Assembly: GCF_000708205.1 (NCBI RefSeq)
Contig: NW_014575563.1
Coordinates: 985,361-1,049,360, forward strand
Source of the DNA: Mixia osmundae IAM 14324
Taxonomy: Eukaryota > Basidiomycota > Mixiomycetes > Mixiales > Mixiaceae
Length of the DNA stretch: 64,000 nt
Direction: 5' to 3'
A program made the translations under genes and the position numbers. Shown in pieces: positions 1 to 11,578 of this stretch; position 1 is the stretch's first letter; each line of letters begins with the position of its first letter. Below the pieces are notes generated by a model. The model did not search any database. It was not told the origin of the DNA and saw only the letters and a program-made list of their open reading frames with translations.

Positions 1-384
1 TCTTGAAGACGAGGATGACGATCAAGAAACACCAAGATCGGCGGATCAGTACAATGGGCGGAGGTGATCTTGATCGCGCGCGAAGTGACGTTGTAGAACA
101 TCAGGCACACGTAGCAGTAGAAGTCGGGCGCATATATGTACTACAAGCATTACTTTATCGTCTCTTGTCACCTCGCAACAAAAGTGAAATGATCTGATGA
201 TGTTCACCACTCTTGATGGCGCGCAGCTTGGCACGACTGCTGTCCCTTCGACATCAACGCGTCAGTTGTGACGAGACATCCATGCAGGCAGGACAGCAGG
301 CGATTGAATCGTTGGGGAGGCTACTCTAGCGACAGGCTCGCGACTCGGATCAGACAGATTGCGAAACGATGCATCTACCGTCCA
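1..384. other. Left edge, no supported gene
   Basis: No reading frame here has a recognisable domain. An acidic stretch open from the window edge stops at position 67 on the plus strand and could be the tail of a gene lying to the left, but nothing supports that. The rest is presumably the 3' flank of the membrane-protein gene that ends at 385. Confidence 0.4.
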
Positions 385-1544
385 TCAACTCTTTGCGTTC
401 TCTCCTGGTTGTGCTCTCGGGTCGAACGGTGCCAGAGCAGTAGTGACGAGCTTTTCCGCGTGCGTCCTTACGCCTTCGCGTTCCTGCAATTCGTTTGCAA
501 TCTTGCGCAGCCTCTCGTCCTTCAGCGTGACCTCGGCTTGCTTGTCGCCGACTGCATAGACACGCATCACCTGTCGTACTCAGATCTGTTAGCTGTTGCT
601 TCATCAAGTGAAGGTAAGCTTACCTTGCGCCTTGTTGGCTCGTCACGGAGGATGGCAGCAGTGAGCAGGTCATTAGCTGCTATCCGCAAGGCGGTCTCGT
701 CTGCCATCTGACGGCTCCTGAGCAGCACGGGCGCGATAGACGTTGCGAAGCTCTCGCGCGATACAGGACGCGCCGCCGGCAGGAAACGAGCCAAGAGCAC
801 CAGTAACGCAAAGTACAGATGACGAGTGATGTGAGCCCCGCGCTGTAGATTGCGCAAATGCATATCCTCTGTCGAGTTGTTCGCGAGTGCGCCTGTCTGA
901 GCAATCACAGCCAGCAAGAGCAAGATGCCAAAGAGTGGTCGCCATCGCGTCCGCCCCGTCGAAGCAGTGAGCAGACCGATGACAGTGGCCACGACAGCGA
1001 AGGATCTGGCGTGCCAAGGCAAGGCAAAGAGGATGTAGTCCTCCTTGACGCCTGGCCTGCACCAGTCGCAGAACCGCAAAGGTTCGTCGCCAATGAGGAC
1101 GTAGATCAAGCGGGCTTCGTAGCTCGTCAGTCTGCTCAGCAGGTCCTGGATGTCATCTTCCAGAGTATGCAGTGCTAGGTCTTTCGATTCTGCTTTGCCT
1201 TGCTCTTGCAGATTGTACAGATTTCTCGCCATGAAGTACATCCTCACGTTCTCGTCTGGCGTGTCGAGCGGGATGGGGTGGTCTCTGAAGATATGACTGG
1301 GCGCTCTCGCTGCTGCATAGACATAGAGGGCTACGAATGTGCAGCACAGCATCATGCGCCATCTTGCAGACTTTGGCCGAGCAGCTGTGGGTGATTCGAA
1401 ACTGCTCTTTGACGATCGTGTGACGAGCCGGCTGACTAAGCCAAGAGCTCGTGGAAGCAGTAGCGGGAAGCCGATGGCAATCCCGATCTGGAGCAGATCT
1501 CGTCCGCTAAGCGAGATATGCAGACCGGTAACACTCCAATGCAT
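385..1544 (-). CDS. Conserved fungal multi-pass membrane protein, function unknown
   Basis: About 368 residues in two exons. The start at 1544 is chosen because it lies just after the ALG12 stop (1571), and it is followed by a hydrophobic N-terminus (ISLSGRDLLQIGIAIGFPLL). Several further membrane segments are visible around residues 65-80, 180-230 and 240-265. A luminal-looking loop carries FRDHPIPLDTPDENV and a CDWC pair. The second exon joins after RRK through a GTAAGC...CAG intron and gives a charged tail (VMRVYAVGDKQAEV) with a short helical, coiled-coil-like stretch. I recognise the general style of an uncharacterised fungal membrane family but not its function. It lies 26 bp downstream of ALG12 in the same orientation, so the two transcripts must abut or overlap. 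Confidence 0.75.
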
Positions 1545-1570
1545 CGTTGCTTGACGTTGACAAAGACGCG

Positions 1571-3416
1571 CTATTGCTTCGCGTAACAATACAACAGCGG
1601 CGAGAGCGTCTTTTCAATGGGCCAATGATTCAGCAAAGCACGCATTTCGTGCCTGCGCGGCGACGACAAGAACCTGCGAGCCGCTTCTAAAGCCGGCGCA
1701 CGATCAAAGGGCCGCATTCGTAGGCCAGTGAAGCCACTGATCGTCTCCGTAAGAGCAAAATTGCCCAGTCTGCCACTGTCTGTTGGTGACTGCTCGACGA
1801 TGAGATAGTCAAATGCTCCGTAATCATCCGGCGTCGTGAAGGTCTCTGTCTTGTCATACTGCCAGGTGGGCTCGAATTCGTGTAGGAAGAGCGACGCGCC
1901 CGTCATTGCTGTTAGTGTGTCGAAATGGACTTTGCCGGTCACGTCTGCTCACACATGAGACCCGTTTCGATGGCCATCTGGTCTGCTTACTGGCCTGATC
2001 CGCACGGGCAGCATGTAATTGCCGTAGAGCGACCCCACCAGGGTAGTTGTCGTACGAGGCGACAGCCGTTATGCACGTCACCGCAATGGTTGAGACGATC
2101 AGGACGCCAAAAATCAACCTTGCCAGGGCGCGGCTCTTTTTGTATCTGTTCACACTATTAATCATTGTCTAATCGATACGAAATAGGACTAACATATGCC
2201 CAATGAAAGCGACAGCAGCGAAGTTCCAAAGCGGCACAACGTAGACAATGAAGCGCCATTCTTTGTGACCGAGCAGGCTGACCAGCGCTATGAAAGCAAA
2301 TGTCGGCGCGAGCGTGTTGCGCACACTGCCTAGAGTAAGACAGCCAAAGAGCGCCAATGTGTACGAGAGGGTCAGCATCTTGGGCATGAGTGTGGTGAAG
2401 TAAGCCAGCGGTGGCGAGACCCCCCAGTCCTGGCTCTTATTTTCGACGACATTGAAGAGCACAGAGGCAGCTTCCGGCCAGACTGTCCGTTGCCAAAAAT
2501 ACGTATCGATTGCAAAGGTTGCAGCTGTATAATCGCTTAAGCACACTTGAGTACAAATCGCGCAAGACGTGCTTACCCACGCTCAAGATTGCGGCGACCT
2601 GCCCAGTGAAGAAAACATGCCAGAAGTCAAAGTGCTGTCGTACGATGCCGGCGATCAAGACGGGCCCGAGCAAGGCTAGGAGTTCAAATCGCAGCGCGAA
2701 AGCAGCAAAGGTGAGCATAAGAATCCCAACAGCCGAGTCGAGCCGTCTCGCATCAGGTGAACATGATCTCGGCAAAGGGAAAAGCAGTCGTCCGAGTGCA
2801 TTCTGAGCTGCACCGAACGCGTCAGAACGGTTCACATGGTAATCTGACGAACGCACTGAGACCGAATGCGAACATATTCGGCAATGTACGAGTCATATAG
2901 AAGCACAGATGGAATTGACATGCGCAGAGAATGAGCATGCCAAGCTGTACGGGTCTACCATGTCGTGCGCCTATTCGTCGCGCGAGATAGCCGAGCTGGC
3001 TGATGTTGTACAGACCGATGACAGAACGCACTGCGGCAGCTTCAGTCGAGCTACAGAGAGCCGAAACATCACTGACAGATGATCTGTTCCCTCATGCCCG
3101 GCCTGCTCAGGTCAAGCGTTGGATCTGCAATTGCTGACAAGTGATTGAAGAGTTTCGTGAGCATGCTGGCGCATAGAGGCCCGATGAAGCTCCTTGGTAC
3201 TGGCCCAGGATTGATTACATGATCATACTGGTCTCTCGAGCTATCAGCGCAGCGTCAGGAGCCATATCGTGCTGCTCTCGCCTGATAGAGAGCCTCTCGC
3301 GCCGTGCCGTATTTGAGCATGTCATAGCTAGCATGTAGGCTAAAGCTCTCTTCTACTTTGGTATAGGGCGCCAGCCAGAGATGTAGCGCTGCTGGTAAGA
3401 CAAGCAGAGCCTCCAT
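1571..3416 (-). CDS. ALG12: Alpha-1,6-mannosyltransferase of N-glycan assembly (ALG12)
   Basis: ER-membrane GT22 mannosyltransferase that adds the eighth mannose to the dolichol-linked N-glycan precursor. The N-terminus WLAPYTKVEESFSLHASYDM is the family signature, with the acidic catalytic pair in VEES. Other family blocks are FWHVFFTGQVAAILS, a hydrophobic DSYFWQ-WPEAASVLFNVVENKSQDWG region, and LLGHKEWRFIVYVVPLWN. The C-terminal soluble part (FEPTWQYDKTE, then a VEQSP segment) matches the family end. The start at 3416 is the ATG of MEALLVLP. Frames opening further upstream are less family-like. The gene is broken by several introns of about 50-70 nt. It is preceded by the ULA1 stop at 3615 and followed almost at once by a membrane-protein gene. 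Confidence 0.9.
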
Positions 3417-3614
3417 GGCGACCGCTGCAGACGCTACGCAGGTCGAAGTGTGGACGTCACCTTGGAAGTAAATTAAACCGAATCTGACCGATCTGACCAC
3501 GCGTTTCCAAAAGTCACGCGCTCGCGAAGATATTGGCGCCCGCTCGAATTGCAATCTACAAGCAAACGAGGGGATACAAGAGGCTGCCATGCTGCAGAAC
3601 CACGCATGTACTTA

Positions 3615-5686
3615 TCATAACGACACGACGCCCGTGCGACTCTTGATGCCATCAAAGATGCACGTCCCTATAAGGGGAACGTACTGTCGCGTGACGAGCT
3701 TGATGGCTTCCTGCGAAACGATTCCTCCTAGTATGGCTGCAATTTGCGGCATATCTGAGTTGCCCGCACGGCATCTATTCATACTGTCAGCCCCGGTGCT
3801 CGATTGTAGATGATGACAGGATCACTGACACTTCAATGAGCGCATTGCGTAATGATTCCGTCATCGCACCGGCTTCGAGCGTATCGAGAATTTTGAGCGC
3901 ATGCTTCTCCATCGCTTCGATGTCCAACAGACCGTCTGCATCTGCTGCACTTGTACCCGGCCATCGGAGCTTTTGGAGATGGAAGAGATCTGCCGCACGC
4001 AGAGCGATACACCATGCCAAGAGCGAGTCCTCTTGTGCAAGCTCAGAAGCTATGTCGAGGTGTCAGTACCCTTGCGCGACTATGGTAGAGACGAATGGAC
4101 GGACCAAGTTGGTCGCCTTTCAAGAGCGGACGCTCCCAGTCATCTCGCATCGAACGACCTCTGAGTACTTTGAGATACGCAGCGTGCTTGACGAACGAGC
4201 TGATCTGGTCTTCTGGTATCGAGTTGGTATCACGGTCGAGCAACTGCATGATCTTGTGTAGCTCGACAGTGACGGCTTCAAGATCGTGCTGGGCTTTTCG
4301 TTTGTAGATGCGTTGCAGAGCGACATAGCCTGCTGAAGTCGCTTTCATGTCCGGCAGTGTCCCCGTCAGAGGTAATAGACCCTGTGAACCACTGCTATCC
4401 GATCTGACAAAGTTACGGACTGCCCGTAGCAATAGCCAGAAAGACGTCGACTGGCTTGCGGGTCAGCTACGTTGTGATGACTTGACATTCAGACCGACCT
4501 CTGAACTGAGGTGCTCGCATTGTGAATCACTGAAAAGGGCTTCGATCTCGCTCGGAACCTGTATCGAATCATTCAGCATTGCAAGAGAGCCAAAGCGGAT
4601 AGACAGACTTTGGAGGTATTGAAGAGCTTCGTGACCAGACCTAGCGCTTCGTCAAAGTTCTCCTCGTCAGCTGTCCGCTTGAGCGCGAGAATGTTCTTCT
4701 TTATCTCATTGCGCTCTGCCGACGTCTTTGGCAAGCGACCCTCTCTCTGAGCTCGCCACTCTTCAAGCACTTTGATCAGGATGACGACAGAGGGAATGTG
4801 ACCATGTTCGAGGCTGTCGAGCGTTTCGAATTGGACGCTGTTGACGTGCTCGAGTAGCGCAGGAAAGGGCGCGTCGAGTCGCAAGTCTACCGTGTTTGCG
4901 GGATGCGTCTCTACGACTACGTTCTCCATGAGGATCAATCGGAGTGTCACATGAGCAGCCGGGCAACTCACTCTGCATCTCTTCCACTTGCGTGCGGATA
5001 GAACCGATGAAGCCGCACGATTTGACGGAGATGAGCGGTATTCTGAGTTCCCAGCATCGATCGGCCAAGGCGAGCGTTTCAGAGGGATGGGTGTTGACAC
5101 AGACCGCAAGGGAGTACGGCGCAAGGACGTCTGGATCGGAAGCGAGATATGCTGCTAGACTCTGCAAATCAATGCGCACTCGTCAGCTCGTCGTCAGGAG
5201 CTGATGGCGTGGGACGACTTGCGCTTGTGACTGAACTGCCTTTGACTGCCTCGTTCATTTCGCAGAGCAGCGGTACGACCTCTTCTGCCCTTCTGCGACC
5301 AACCGCATCTCTCGTCAAGAAGAAATTGTGACCGATGTCTTCAGGCTTGACTCTGACTTCGTCCAGTACGGTGAAGGCGCCGATACCTATCGCGTTCATT
5401 AGCTTGCCTGCGTCCAACAGTGGCACAAATGGATGTACCGGGCAGGACGAGGTTCTTGAGAGTCTGAGTCGCCGTCGCTGTACCACTGACGACGAGGATG
5501 TTGGCATTCTCGAGCGCAGCTTGACCTGCAGTCGCCCATAATCTGTCGTAAAGTGTCATCAATTCGTACATAGGTGGTGCTTTTCCGGCCGAACCTGAGC
5601 TGTCTGTCGTAGCGCGCTGTCTTGGCGTCTGGTCTGAGAGACTGCCCGCGGTCAGAGGGCACCGTCTTGCTGGTGACCTCCTCCAT
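3615..5686 (-). CDS. ULA1: NEDD8-activating enzyme E1 regulatory subunit (ULA1/APPBP1)
   Basis: Pairs with UBA3 to activate the ubiquitin-like protein NEDD8/Rub1. The N-terminus has the diagnostic KTARYDRQLR, then the nucleotide-fold block (LENANILVVSGTATATQTLK, NLVLPGIGAF, DEVRVKPEDIGHNFF). Middle exons carry YSLAVCVNTHPSETLALADR and IPLISVKSCGFIGSIRTQ. A helical region carries VETHPANTVDLRLDAPFPAL and the SVVILIKVLEEW block. The C-terminus is IAAILGGIVSQEAIKLVTRQ followed by YVPLIGTCIFDGI, which closes the adenylation fold. The subunit lacks the catalytic cysteine domain, as expected for APPBP1. The reading frame ends in GIKSRTGVVSL and a TGA at 3615. At least four short introns interrupt it. 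The ubiquitin-pathway neighbour UBC6 lies upstream in the same orientation, though this may be chance. Confidence 0.9.
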
Positions 5687-5839
5687 CTTGGCGGCAAAAG
5701 GGGTAGGACTGAGCTGCAGGCCCAGGATGCGCGCGCGATGCGATCGATGTAGATCTAATCTAAGACAATGAATGCATAGGAGCAGTACAACAACAGCTCG
5801 AGCTTGAGCATGCGGGCGGGGAAAACAATGAACAGCTCT

Positions 5840-6789
5840 CTAGTCGATGAAGAGATTGATGAACGCGCTCACGGCGACGATGGCGAGCGTGCCGATGGCG
5901 ATACGTCTGAATAACGGGTTCCGCGCCAGAGGTAGCTCGAGCGCATCGCCCTGTGGTCGTGCTGTTCCCGGATCAGCTGGCAATTGCAAGCATCAGCGTC
6001 CGAGCGAGAGGCGACGCATCGTGGGCAGACGAACCGACCTCCTTGCGCTTCTGAGGCGGCAGATGCAGGTGTGGGAGGCATAGCCGCCACGTTGGGTCCT
6101 CTGTCCGCTTCTCCCATGTTGGGTAGTTCGCGTATATGCGGCTCTGCGTATTCTGGAAAGATGGTACGGAATTTGAGGTTGGCACGGTTGAAGTCGTGCG
6201 ATGCTCGCGCTTTCTCGCGCTTCTCTGCATCTGTACTCCTCACAGAGCCTGTCGTGATCTCATCCGCTGTCGGAGAGTGTCAGCGCGCGATCAGTGAGCA
6301 GAGAGGGAGACGCACAAAGCATAAAGGACAGCAAGCCCGTCAGGATGCTCGCGATCGACCAGGCCGGGTTCCACGAGCCGGGATGAAAGTCTGAGAAAGA
6401 TGTGCAGAGCTGCAAAAGGAGTGCTAGCGCGTAAACATCTGCTAGGCGCAAGAAGAGAGATGTACCTGCCTTGGTGTTCGGACTGAACCGCCCAGAGGGC
6501 GTGATCATCTTGATACCAGGCGGCTTGAAAGGATAGTCTGACGGAAAGCTGAGCACGCCAAAGTATTCCCCGCCATGATACGGCGAATCAGGAGGGCCTG
6601 CTCGTCATCGTCGTCGTGAGCGCTTCAGCGCAACGAGCCTGAGGGGCAGTCGAGGCTGCTCTCACCTCGCATGATGAAGAAGCAGTCCAATAGGTTGCTC
6701 TCATCTGCACGAGCTATGCTGAACGGCGGAGGCGCCTTTGCAAGATTGGCATACTCCTTTTGCAGCCGCTTGTTGGCTTGCTTGCTCAT
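5840..6789 (-). CDS. UBC6: ER tail-anchored ubiquitin-conjugating enzyme (UBC6/UBE2J)
   Basis: E2 enzyme of ER-associated degradation. The start ([20 protein letters not shown]) at 6789 is family-typical. The UBC core reads [39 protein letters not shown], and after an intron [12 protein letters not shown] and ILTGLLSFM, the UBC6 variant of the E2 fold. The active-site cysteine lies in the [11 protein letters not shown] segment that follows the intron. A disordered linker follows ([19 protein letters not shown]). The last exon ends in a single hydrophobic segment, [20 protein letters not shown], then ID and a TAG at 5840, which is the expected C-terminal tail anchor. Several short introns are present, including one after the first exon near 6665. 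Confidence 0.92.
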
Positions 6790-6896
6790 GACGAGCCGGG
6801 CTGAGCGTCCAGTCTGTTATCAACGGCTCGCTGTGTCGCGCTTCCGGCAAGTCGCGACTGTCTGCCATTCGAAGGCCCCTCGACAAGGCCGACAAG

Positions 6897-7124
6897 ATGG
6901 CTTTGCCGAATCTTCGCGCGATCGTCAGACTCTGACCTACTCCCCCTTGTATCGCTGACCGGAGATAGCGACAGTTTGCAAGCTATCGATCCCCTCTCGA
7001 AGAACGGCAAGCCTCCAACGCGGCATTCTACAAGTTCCTCGGCTGGACGCTCTGCTGCGTCGTCATCTCACTCGCAGCATCGCGCGGCCGTCGTGCAGCA
7101 CTTCTGCCCAACCCAACACGCTGA
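6897..7124 (+). CDS. Possible 58-residue single-pass membrane microprotein
   Basis: Reconstructed from two pieces: ATG at 6897 (MALPNLRAI), a 51-nt intron 6924-6974 with a GTCAGA donor, CTGAC-like branch sequence and CAG acceptor, then an exon to the TGA at 7122-7124. The second exon contains LEERQASNAAFYKFLGWTLC followed by a hydrophobic CVVISLAAS and a basic RGRR, which looks like one membrane span with a positively charged flank. The size resembles small TOM or OST subunits, but I cannot assign a family. It diverges from UBC6 with about 107 bp between the starts. If the donor is wrong the first exon fails, so this is only a candidate. Confidence 0.4.
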
Positions 7125-7841
7125 AGTGTAAGTGCATCCGACTTTGCGCGCGATCCGAACAAAAGTCCTATGATGAATTGCTCCTCTTCAATTTGTCAAT
7201 ATGACGATGCGAGAGACAGCACACCAGATCGGTTACGGAGCTACCCTTTTGGAGCATGCGCAACCGTTCCTTGCTCGCTCTGCAAGCGCTCAGGTTGCAA
7301 TGCAGCTCGTGCAATGACGACCGAAAAGGCCAAATCTGAGGCCGCGCCTCCTTTTAACCCACGCGCGCACGTAGATAGCTAAGCTGACATCTGCACAGAC
7401 AATGTCAAGTGCATATTGACATCTGCTGTTTCATCTCAAGAAAGTGATCTTGCAAGACTGTTCCAATGCTTTTCAGCCTGTGACCAGCATTAGCGCCCTA
7501 CGATACGAGATCATGTCGGCGCTTCGTGACGTGAACGCCGAACCCAGACGAGGTATCAAGCTGACCTGCCAGACCCATCATGCCGCAGTGACGGGTAGCA
7601 CATTCAGATCAGAGAAGACAAGCTTGCATGTCCGTCAAGGGTTGCAAGATGGAGTGCAATCGGGCACCCGTCTGCGCTGAGTAGTCTTGCAATGTTGTAC
7701 AACATATCATCTCGTCATCGCTGGGCTGGCTCGCCTGACTGAGGTGGGGGAGGACTGAACGCACTGAGCATGCCCAGGACACTAGATCGCATTCTAGATC
7801 GCACATCAGCAGAGGCAAGGCAAGCAGGAAGGCTATCGAGC
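7125..7841. other. Intergenic stretch, no supported gene
   Basis: Short frames are present on both strands, but none has a domain, a family-like composition or consistent splice signals. It presumably holds the 3' flanks of the small plus-strand gene and of TIM50, which ends at 7842. Confidence 0.5.
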
Positions 7842-9660
7842 TCACTCTCGCGTCTGCTTGTCGATATCTTCCTGCATCATCTTCTTGATGCTCTCTTCGT
7901 TATCCTTCCAGTACTTCTGTTCGTCCAGGTAGATCGCTTGCGCTCTCTCGCGATCAATCTCGATGGGCAGACGAGGCGGTGCGGAGGAGCGTGGCGCACT
8001 ACTCAGACCGAAAAAGGAAGCCAGATTCCACCCTCGGTGTTGGGATTTGATAGCCTCTTGCTCTTTCTCCCATTGTTCGACGACCTGTTTCTTCATTGCC
8101 GCTTCCTTCTGAGCATACAGAGTGGGGATATGTTGCCCCTCGTAAGCTTCGAAGATGGGTCGGACATCGCGAGGCATGTTGATGCCCACGGCTTCGAGGA
8201 AGGGGATCCAAGCGATCAGTTCCTTGTCGTCTCTCTCGCCGTGCCATGGTTTGAGTGCAGCTCCGTTGTTGGGATGAAGCGGGAAATTGTCCTTGTTTGT
8301 ATCGAGGATGATGACTTTTGCGAGATCTCGGCCTAGATAATTCAAGTCCTACATGATATGTCAGCCTGTCTGCACTTGTTGAGCGGCACACAGCTTGCCT
8401 TGATATACTGTCGATCTTTGTATCGTGTGCAGTCACGGAACAGCTTGTACAGGATATTGCAATTGAGCGGATCAAGTTTCTCAATGATAGGCAGAGCGGT
8501 CTGCAAACGGGTGCTCAGAGTTGAGCGTGCCATGGAATATGATAGACGTACATAGGCAGGCTGGTTCGTAAAGACGACGATCTCGAAGAATTGGTTGAGA
8601 TAGGCCAAGAAGTAATCGACGCCAGGCCGCTTTGCCGTTCGCCATCCATGCTCGCGCTAGGATCGACAAGTCAGGCAAGTCTCATGTGTGAGTGACAGGC
8701 AAGACTTGCAGACCATTCTGAATGCACGAGCAGATCGTCCAGATCAAGTATAAGTGTGTATGGTTTCTGATGGGTCGCTGGTAATTCTGGCGGTAACAGA
8801 GGTGTCCAAGCGGGTTTGTTGAAGTACTGAATGAATAGTCAGCATCGGACTACATATGAAAAAGAGTCTGGCCGACATCGGTGAGATCGACGAGACGCGC
8901 TTTGGCGCGATAGTACCTGATGGGCAGAGCACCATCTGTCGGGACCTGCAAAGATATCAGCTACGTTGCGCCAGTCATCTGTGAGTCTGACTTCAGATCC
9001 TAGGATGAGTCGCTCCGCATCATCGTCCCAGTCACGCCCCATGTGCCACAAAAGAACGCCCGCTCCGGCAGTCATCAAGCCGAGCAAGGACCTCGTCAGA
9101 GTCTGCCGCTTCTTCTCGATAGAGGACATGCTCCGTCTCCCCTTGGCTGTGCTCTTTGCGCCCGTCCTCGGCTCATCGCCGAGCACTTCCGTTGCATCCA
9201 GATAGGAAGAGGCCAGAGTCTCATTGGATCGCGTGAGACTTTGTCCGGCGGCCGTCGAAGGCGTTCGAGCGGCTGTTGTACTCTCCTGTATCGCCTGACT
9301 CGATTCTGCTTGATCGGGAGGAGCAGAAGAAGGTACGGCTTGGGTATCGAGTGGGTTCTGTGTCTGCTGGCCCAGTCGGGTATCGAGCACAGCTGGATCG
9401 CTCGACGTTGCGCCTTCCGTCACAACATGCTCCGGAAAAGCTGCATCCTTGTAGTGTTGCTCCTTCTCTACCGCATCGGCCGAGGCAGATGGAGCAGACG
9501 ACTCGTCTGTCCGTCTTGTCGTCGATCGAGAGTAAGGCGTATACTTGAGCGCACGAGGTGGCTTGGGCGGCGTGGTATAGCTCTGCCTTGGCGCAAGAGC
9601 AGTCTGTCTGGCAGTCTGGCGAGACTGTGTGGCTGCTCTGAGCAGCTGTCGACTCAGCAT
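7842..9660 (-). CDS. TIM50: Mitochondrial inner-membrane translocase subunit TIM50
   Basis: TIM50 receives presequence proteins in the intermembrane space for the TIM23 channel. The ATG at 9660 opens a classic presequence ([20 protein letters not shown], basic and hydroxylated). A low-complexity linker follows, then one membrane span ([16 protein letters not shown]). The FCP1/SCP-like domain is split over exons: [73 protein letters not shown], and the helical end [14 protein letters not shown]. The DLDDL motif replaces the DxDxT of active phosphatases, as is usual for TIM50. Introns lie near 8342-8400, 8490-8560, 8640-8710 and 8830-8950. It diverges from DBP3 with 73 bp between the start codons. 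Confidence 0.93.
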
Positions 9661-9733
9661 CGTCCTCCGAGCAAGTCGGCCTGCGCGAGTCGGAGCACTC
9701 TCAAAATTTTGGCCGACCCTCCAGCCAAGGATC
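9661..9733. promoter_or_regulatory. Compact divergent promoter between TIM50 and DBP3
   Basis: Only 73 bp separate the two start codons, so both core promoters and 5' leaders must lie here or overlap the opposite coding region. No TATA-like element is visible; the spacer is GC-rich. An alternative ATG at 9629 for the helicase would overlap TIM50 and is less likely. Confidence 0.6.
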
Positions 9734-11578
9734 ATGTCGACAGACAGCGACGCAGCAGACAAAGCGGCACGTAGAGCGGCACGCAAAGCAGCCAAGAAGC
9801 TCGCCAAGGACGCACTGCCGTCAGCTCCGGTGAATGGCACTGCTGAGCCCGAGAAAAGCTCAAAGAAACGCAAGTTGGACGATGAGGGAGCAATTGCAAG
9901 CATAGACGACAGTGAAAAGGCTGCAAAGGCCCAGCGCAAGCTAGAGAAGAAGCAACGCAAGGCTGCCAAAGCAGCTGCAGCTTCCGCAGCTTCTTCTGCT
10001 GCGTCTGCGAGCGAGCCCAGTGCGCCAATTGCATCAACGTCCACAGCAGAACAAGCGGCATTCTTGACAGAACACTCGATCAGCCATGAGCCCGACTCTG
10101 CAGCTACAGAGTACCCTCCTGTACTCAGCTTTGACGCTCTGCCGCTCACCAGCAATCTGCACGCCAGTCTGGCTACATTTGATTTCAAGTCGCCGACACC
10201 CATCCAGTCTGCTTCCTGGGGCGTCCTCTTCAAGGCCAAGGATTGTGTAGCCATAGCAGAGACTGGGTCCGGCAAGACCATGGCTTTTGGCTTACCTGGC
10301 CTGCACTATATCATGTCTCAGGAAAGTACGAAGAAAGCAAAGTCAGTGGCCATGCTCGTGGTCGCGCCGACGCGCGAGCTTGCCATGCAAACCCACGTCA
10401 CGCTCGAAGCGCTTGGCCGACCTATTGGACTGGGCGCAGTGTGCATCTACGGCGGTGTATCCAAGGACGAACAGAAGCGACTCTTACGAGCTAATCCGCG
10501 TATCGTCGTCGGCACGCCCGGCCGTCTGCTCGATCTCGCCCGCGAGGAATGCTGCGATCTCAGTCATGTCAGTTGCCTCGTACTGGACGAAGCAGACAGA
10601 ATGCTTGACAAAGGCTTCGAGAACGATATCCGGACGATCATCGGCATGTGCAAGACGAAAGAGCAGGGGAGACGGACGAGCATGTTTTCTGCTACTTGGC
10701 CCACCTCGGTCAGACGTCTGGCCGCAGATTTCATGTCTGACCCCATCCGTATCACCGTTGGCTCGGATGAGCTCACTGCCTCTACCTCGGTAAGATGATG
10801 CTGCCTGACTCGTTGATGCAGCTGGCTTACACTGCGCACAGGTGGAGCAAACCGTCAAAGTCCTTGCAGACAGTCGCATGAAGGACGACGAACTCCTCAG
10901 GACGCTATCCAAGGCAGGCTTCAAGCCAGGCAAGGCTTCTAAAGCGCAAGGCAGCGGGGCCTCTCGCGAGAAATGTCTCGTCTTTGCGCTGTACAAGAAA
11001 GAGGCAGTCCGAGTGGAAAACTACCTCTCGCGCAATGGCTACGAAGTATGCTGCATCCAGGGTGATCTCAGCCAGGACAAGCGAACGAAGGCGCTAGACG
11101 ATTTCAAGACGGGAAAAGCTGGCTTGATGGTAGCTACCGATGTCGCTGCTCGTGGTCTCGACATACCCAAAGTCGAGCTCGTTATCAATGTTAGTATCTT
11201 GCCAGCCCGTGACGGCACAACGAGCAATGAGCTGACGCTTTGCGCCTGCAGTATACATTTCCCCTGACGATAGAAGATTATATTCACCGTATAGGCCGAA
11301 CAGGAAGAGCCGGTCGCAAGGGAAAGGTACGCCGTTTCTTTCTTCGCATGCCGATAGACAGACCTGATGAGAGACATCAGAGCATCACCTTCTTCGTTGG
11401 CGACCACGACAAGGCGCACGCGGGCGAGTTGACACGTGTGCTCAAAGACGCCAAGCAAGAGGTGCCCGAGGCGCTGACGGCCTTTGGCGGCACGATCAAG
11501 AAGAAAGAGCATTCTGCTTACGGTGCTCATTTCAGAGATGACATCAAGGGTACAGCGAAGAAGATCATCTTTGACTGA
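9734..11578 (+). CDS. DBP3: DEAD-box RNA helicase of ribosome biogenesis (DBP3)
   Basis: Nucleolar helicase for pre-rRNA processing. A lysine/alanine-rich N-terminus of about 120 residues ([18 protein letters not shown]) is typical of DBP3. The motifs appear in order: Q motif near [10 protein letters not shown], motif I AETGSGKT, Ia APTRELAMQ, Ib [79 protein letters not shown]. The end KKIIFD is family-like. Three introns are clear: about 10795-10841, about 11191-11251 and about 11327-11379. The start at 9734 (MSTDSDAAD) is preferred over an upstream ATG inside TIM50. Confidence 0.95.

Noticed and set aside
2-67. Acidic C-terminal tail of a gene running in from the left
   Set aside because: Only about 21 codons are visible and nothing else supports a gene; it may be chance.
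9629-9733. Upstream start for DBP3
   Set aside because: It would overlap the TIM50 presequence and add residues not seen in the helicase family; the ATG at 9734 fits better.
8839-10281. 480-codon minus-strand frame starting at 10281
   Set aside because: Its first two-thirds are the antisense shadow of DBP3; only the part from 9660 down is real (TIM50 exon 1), as the presequence shows.
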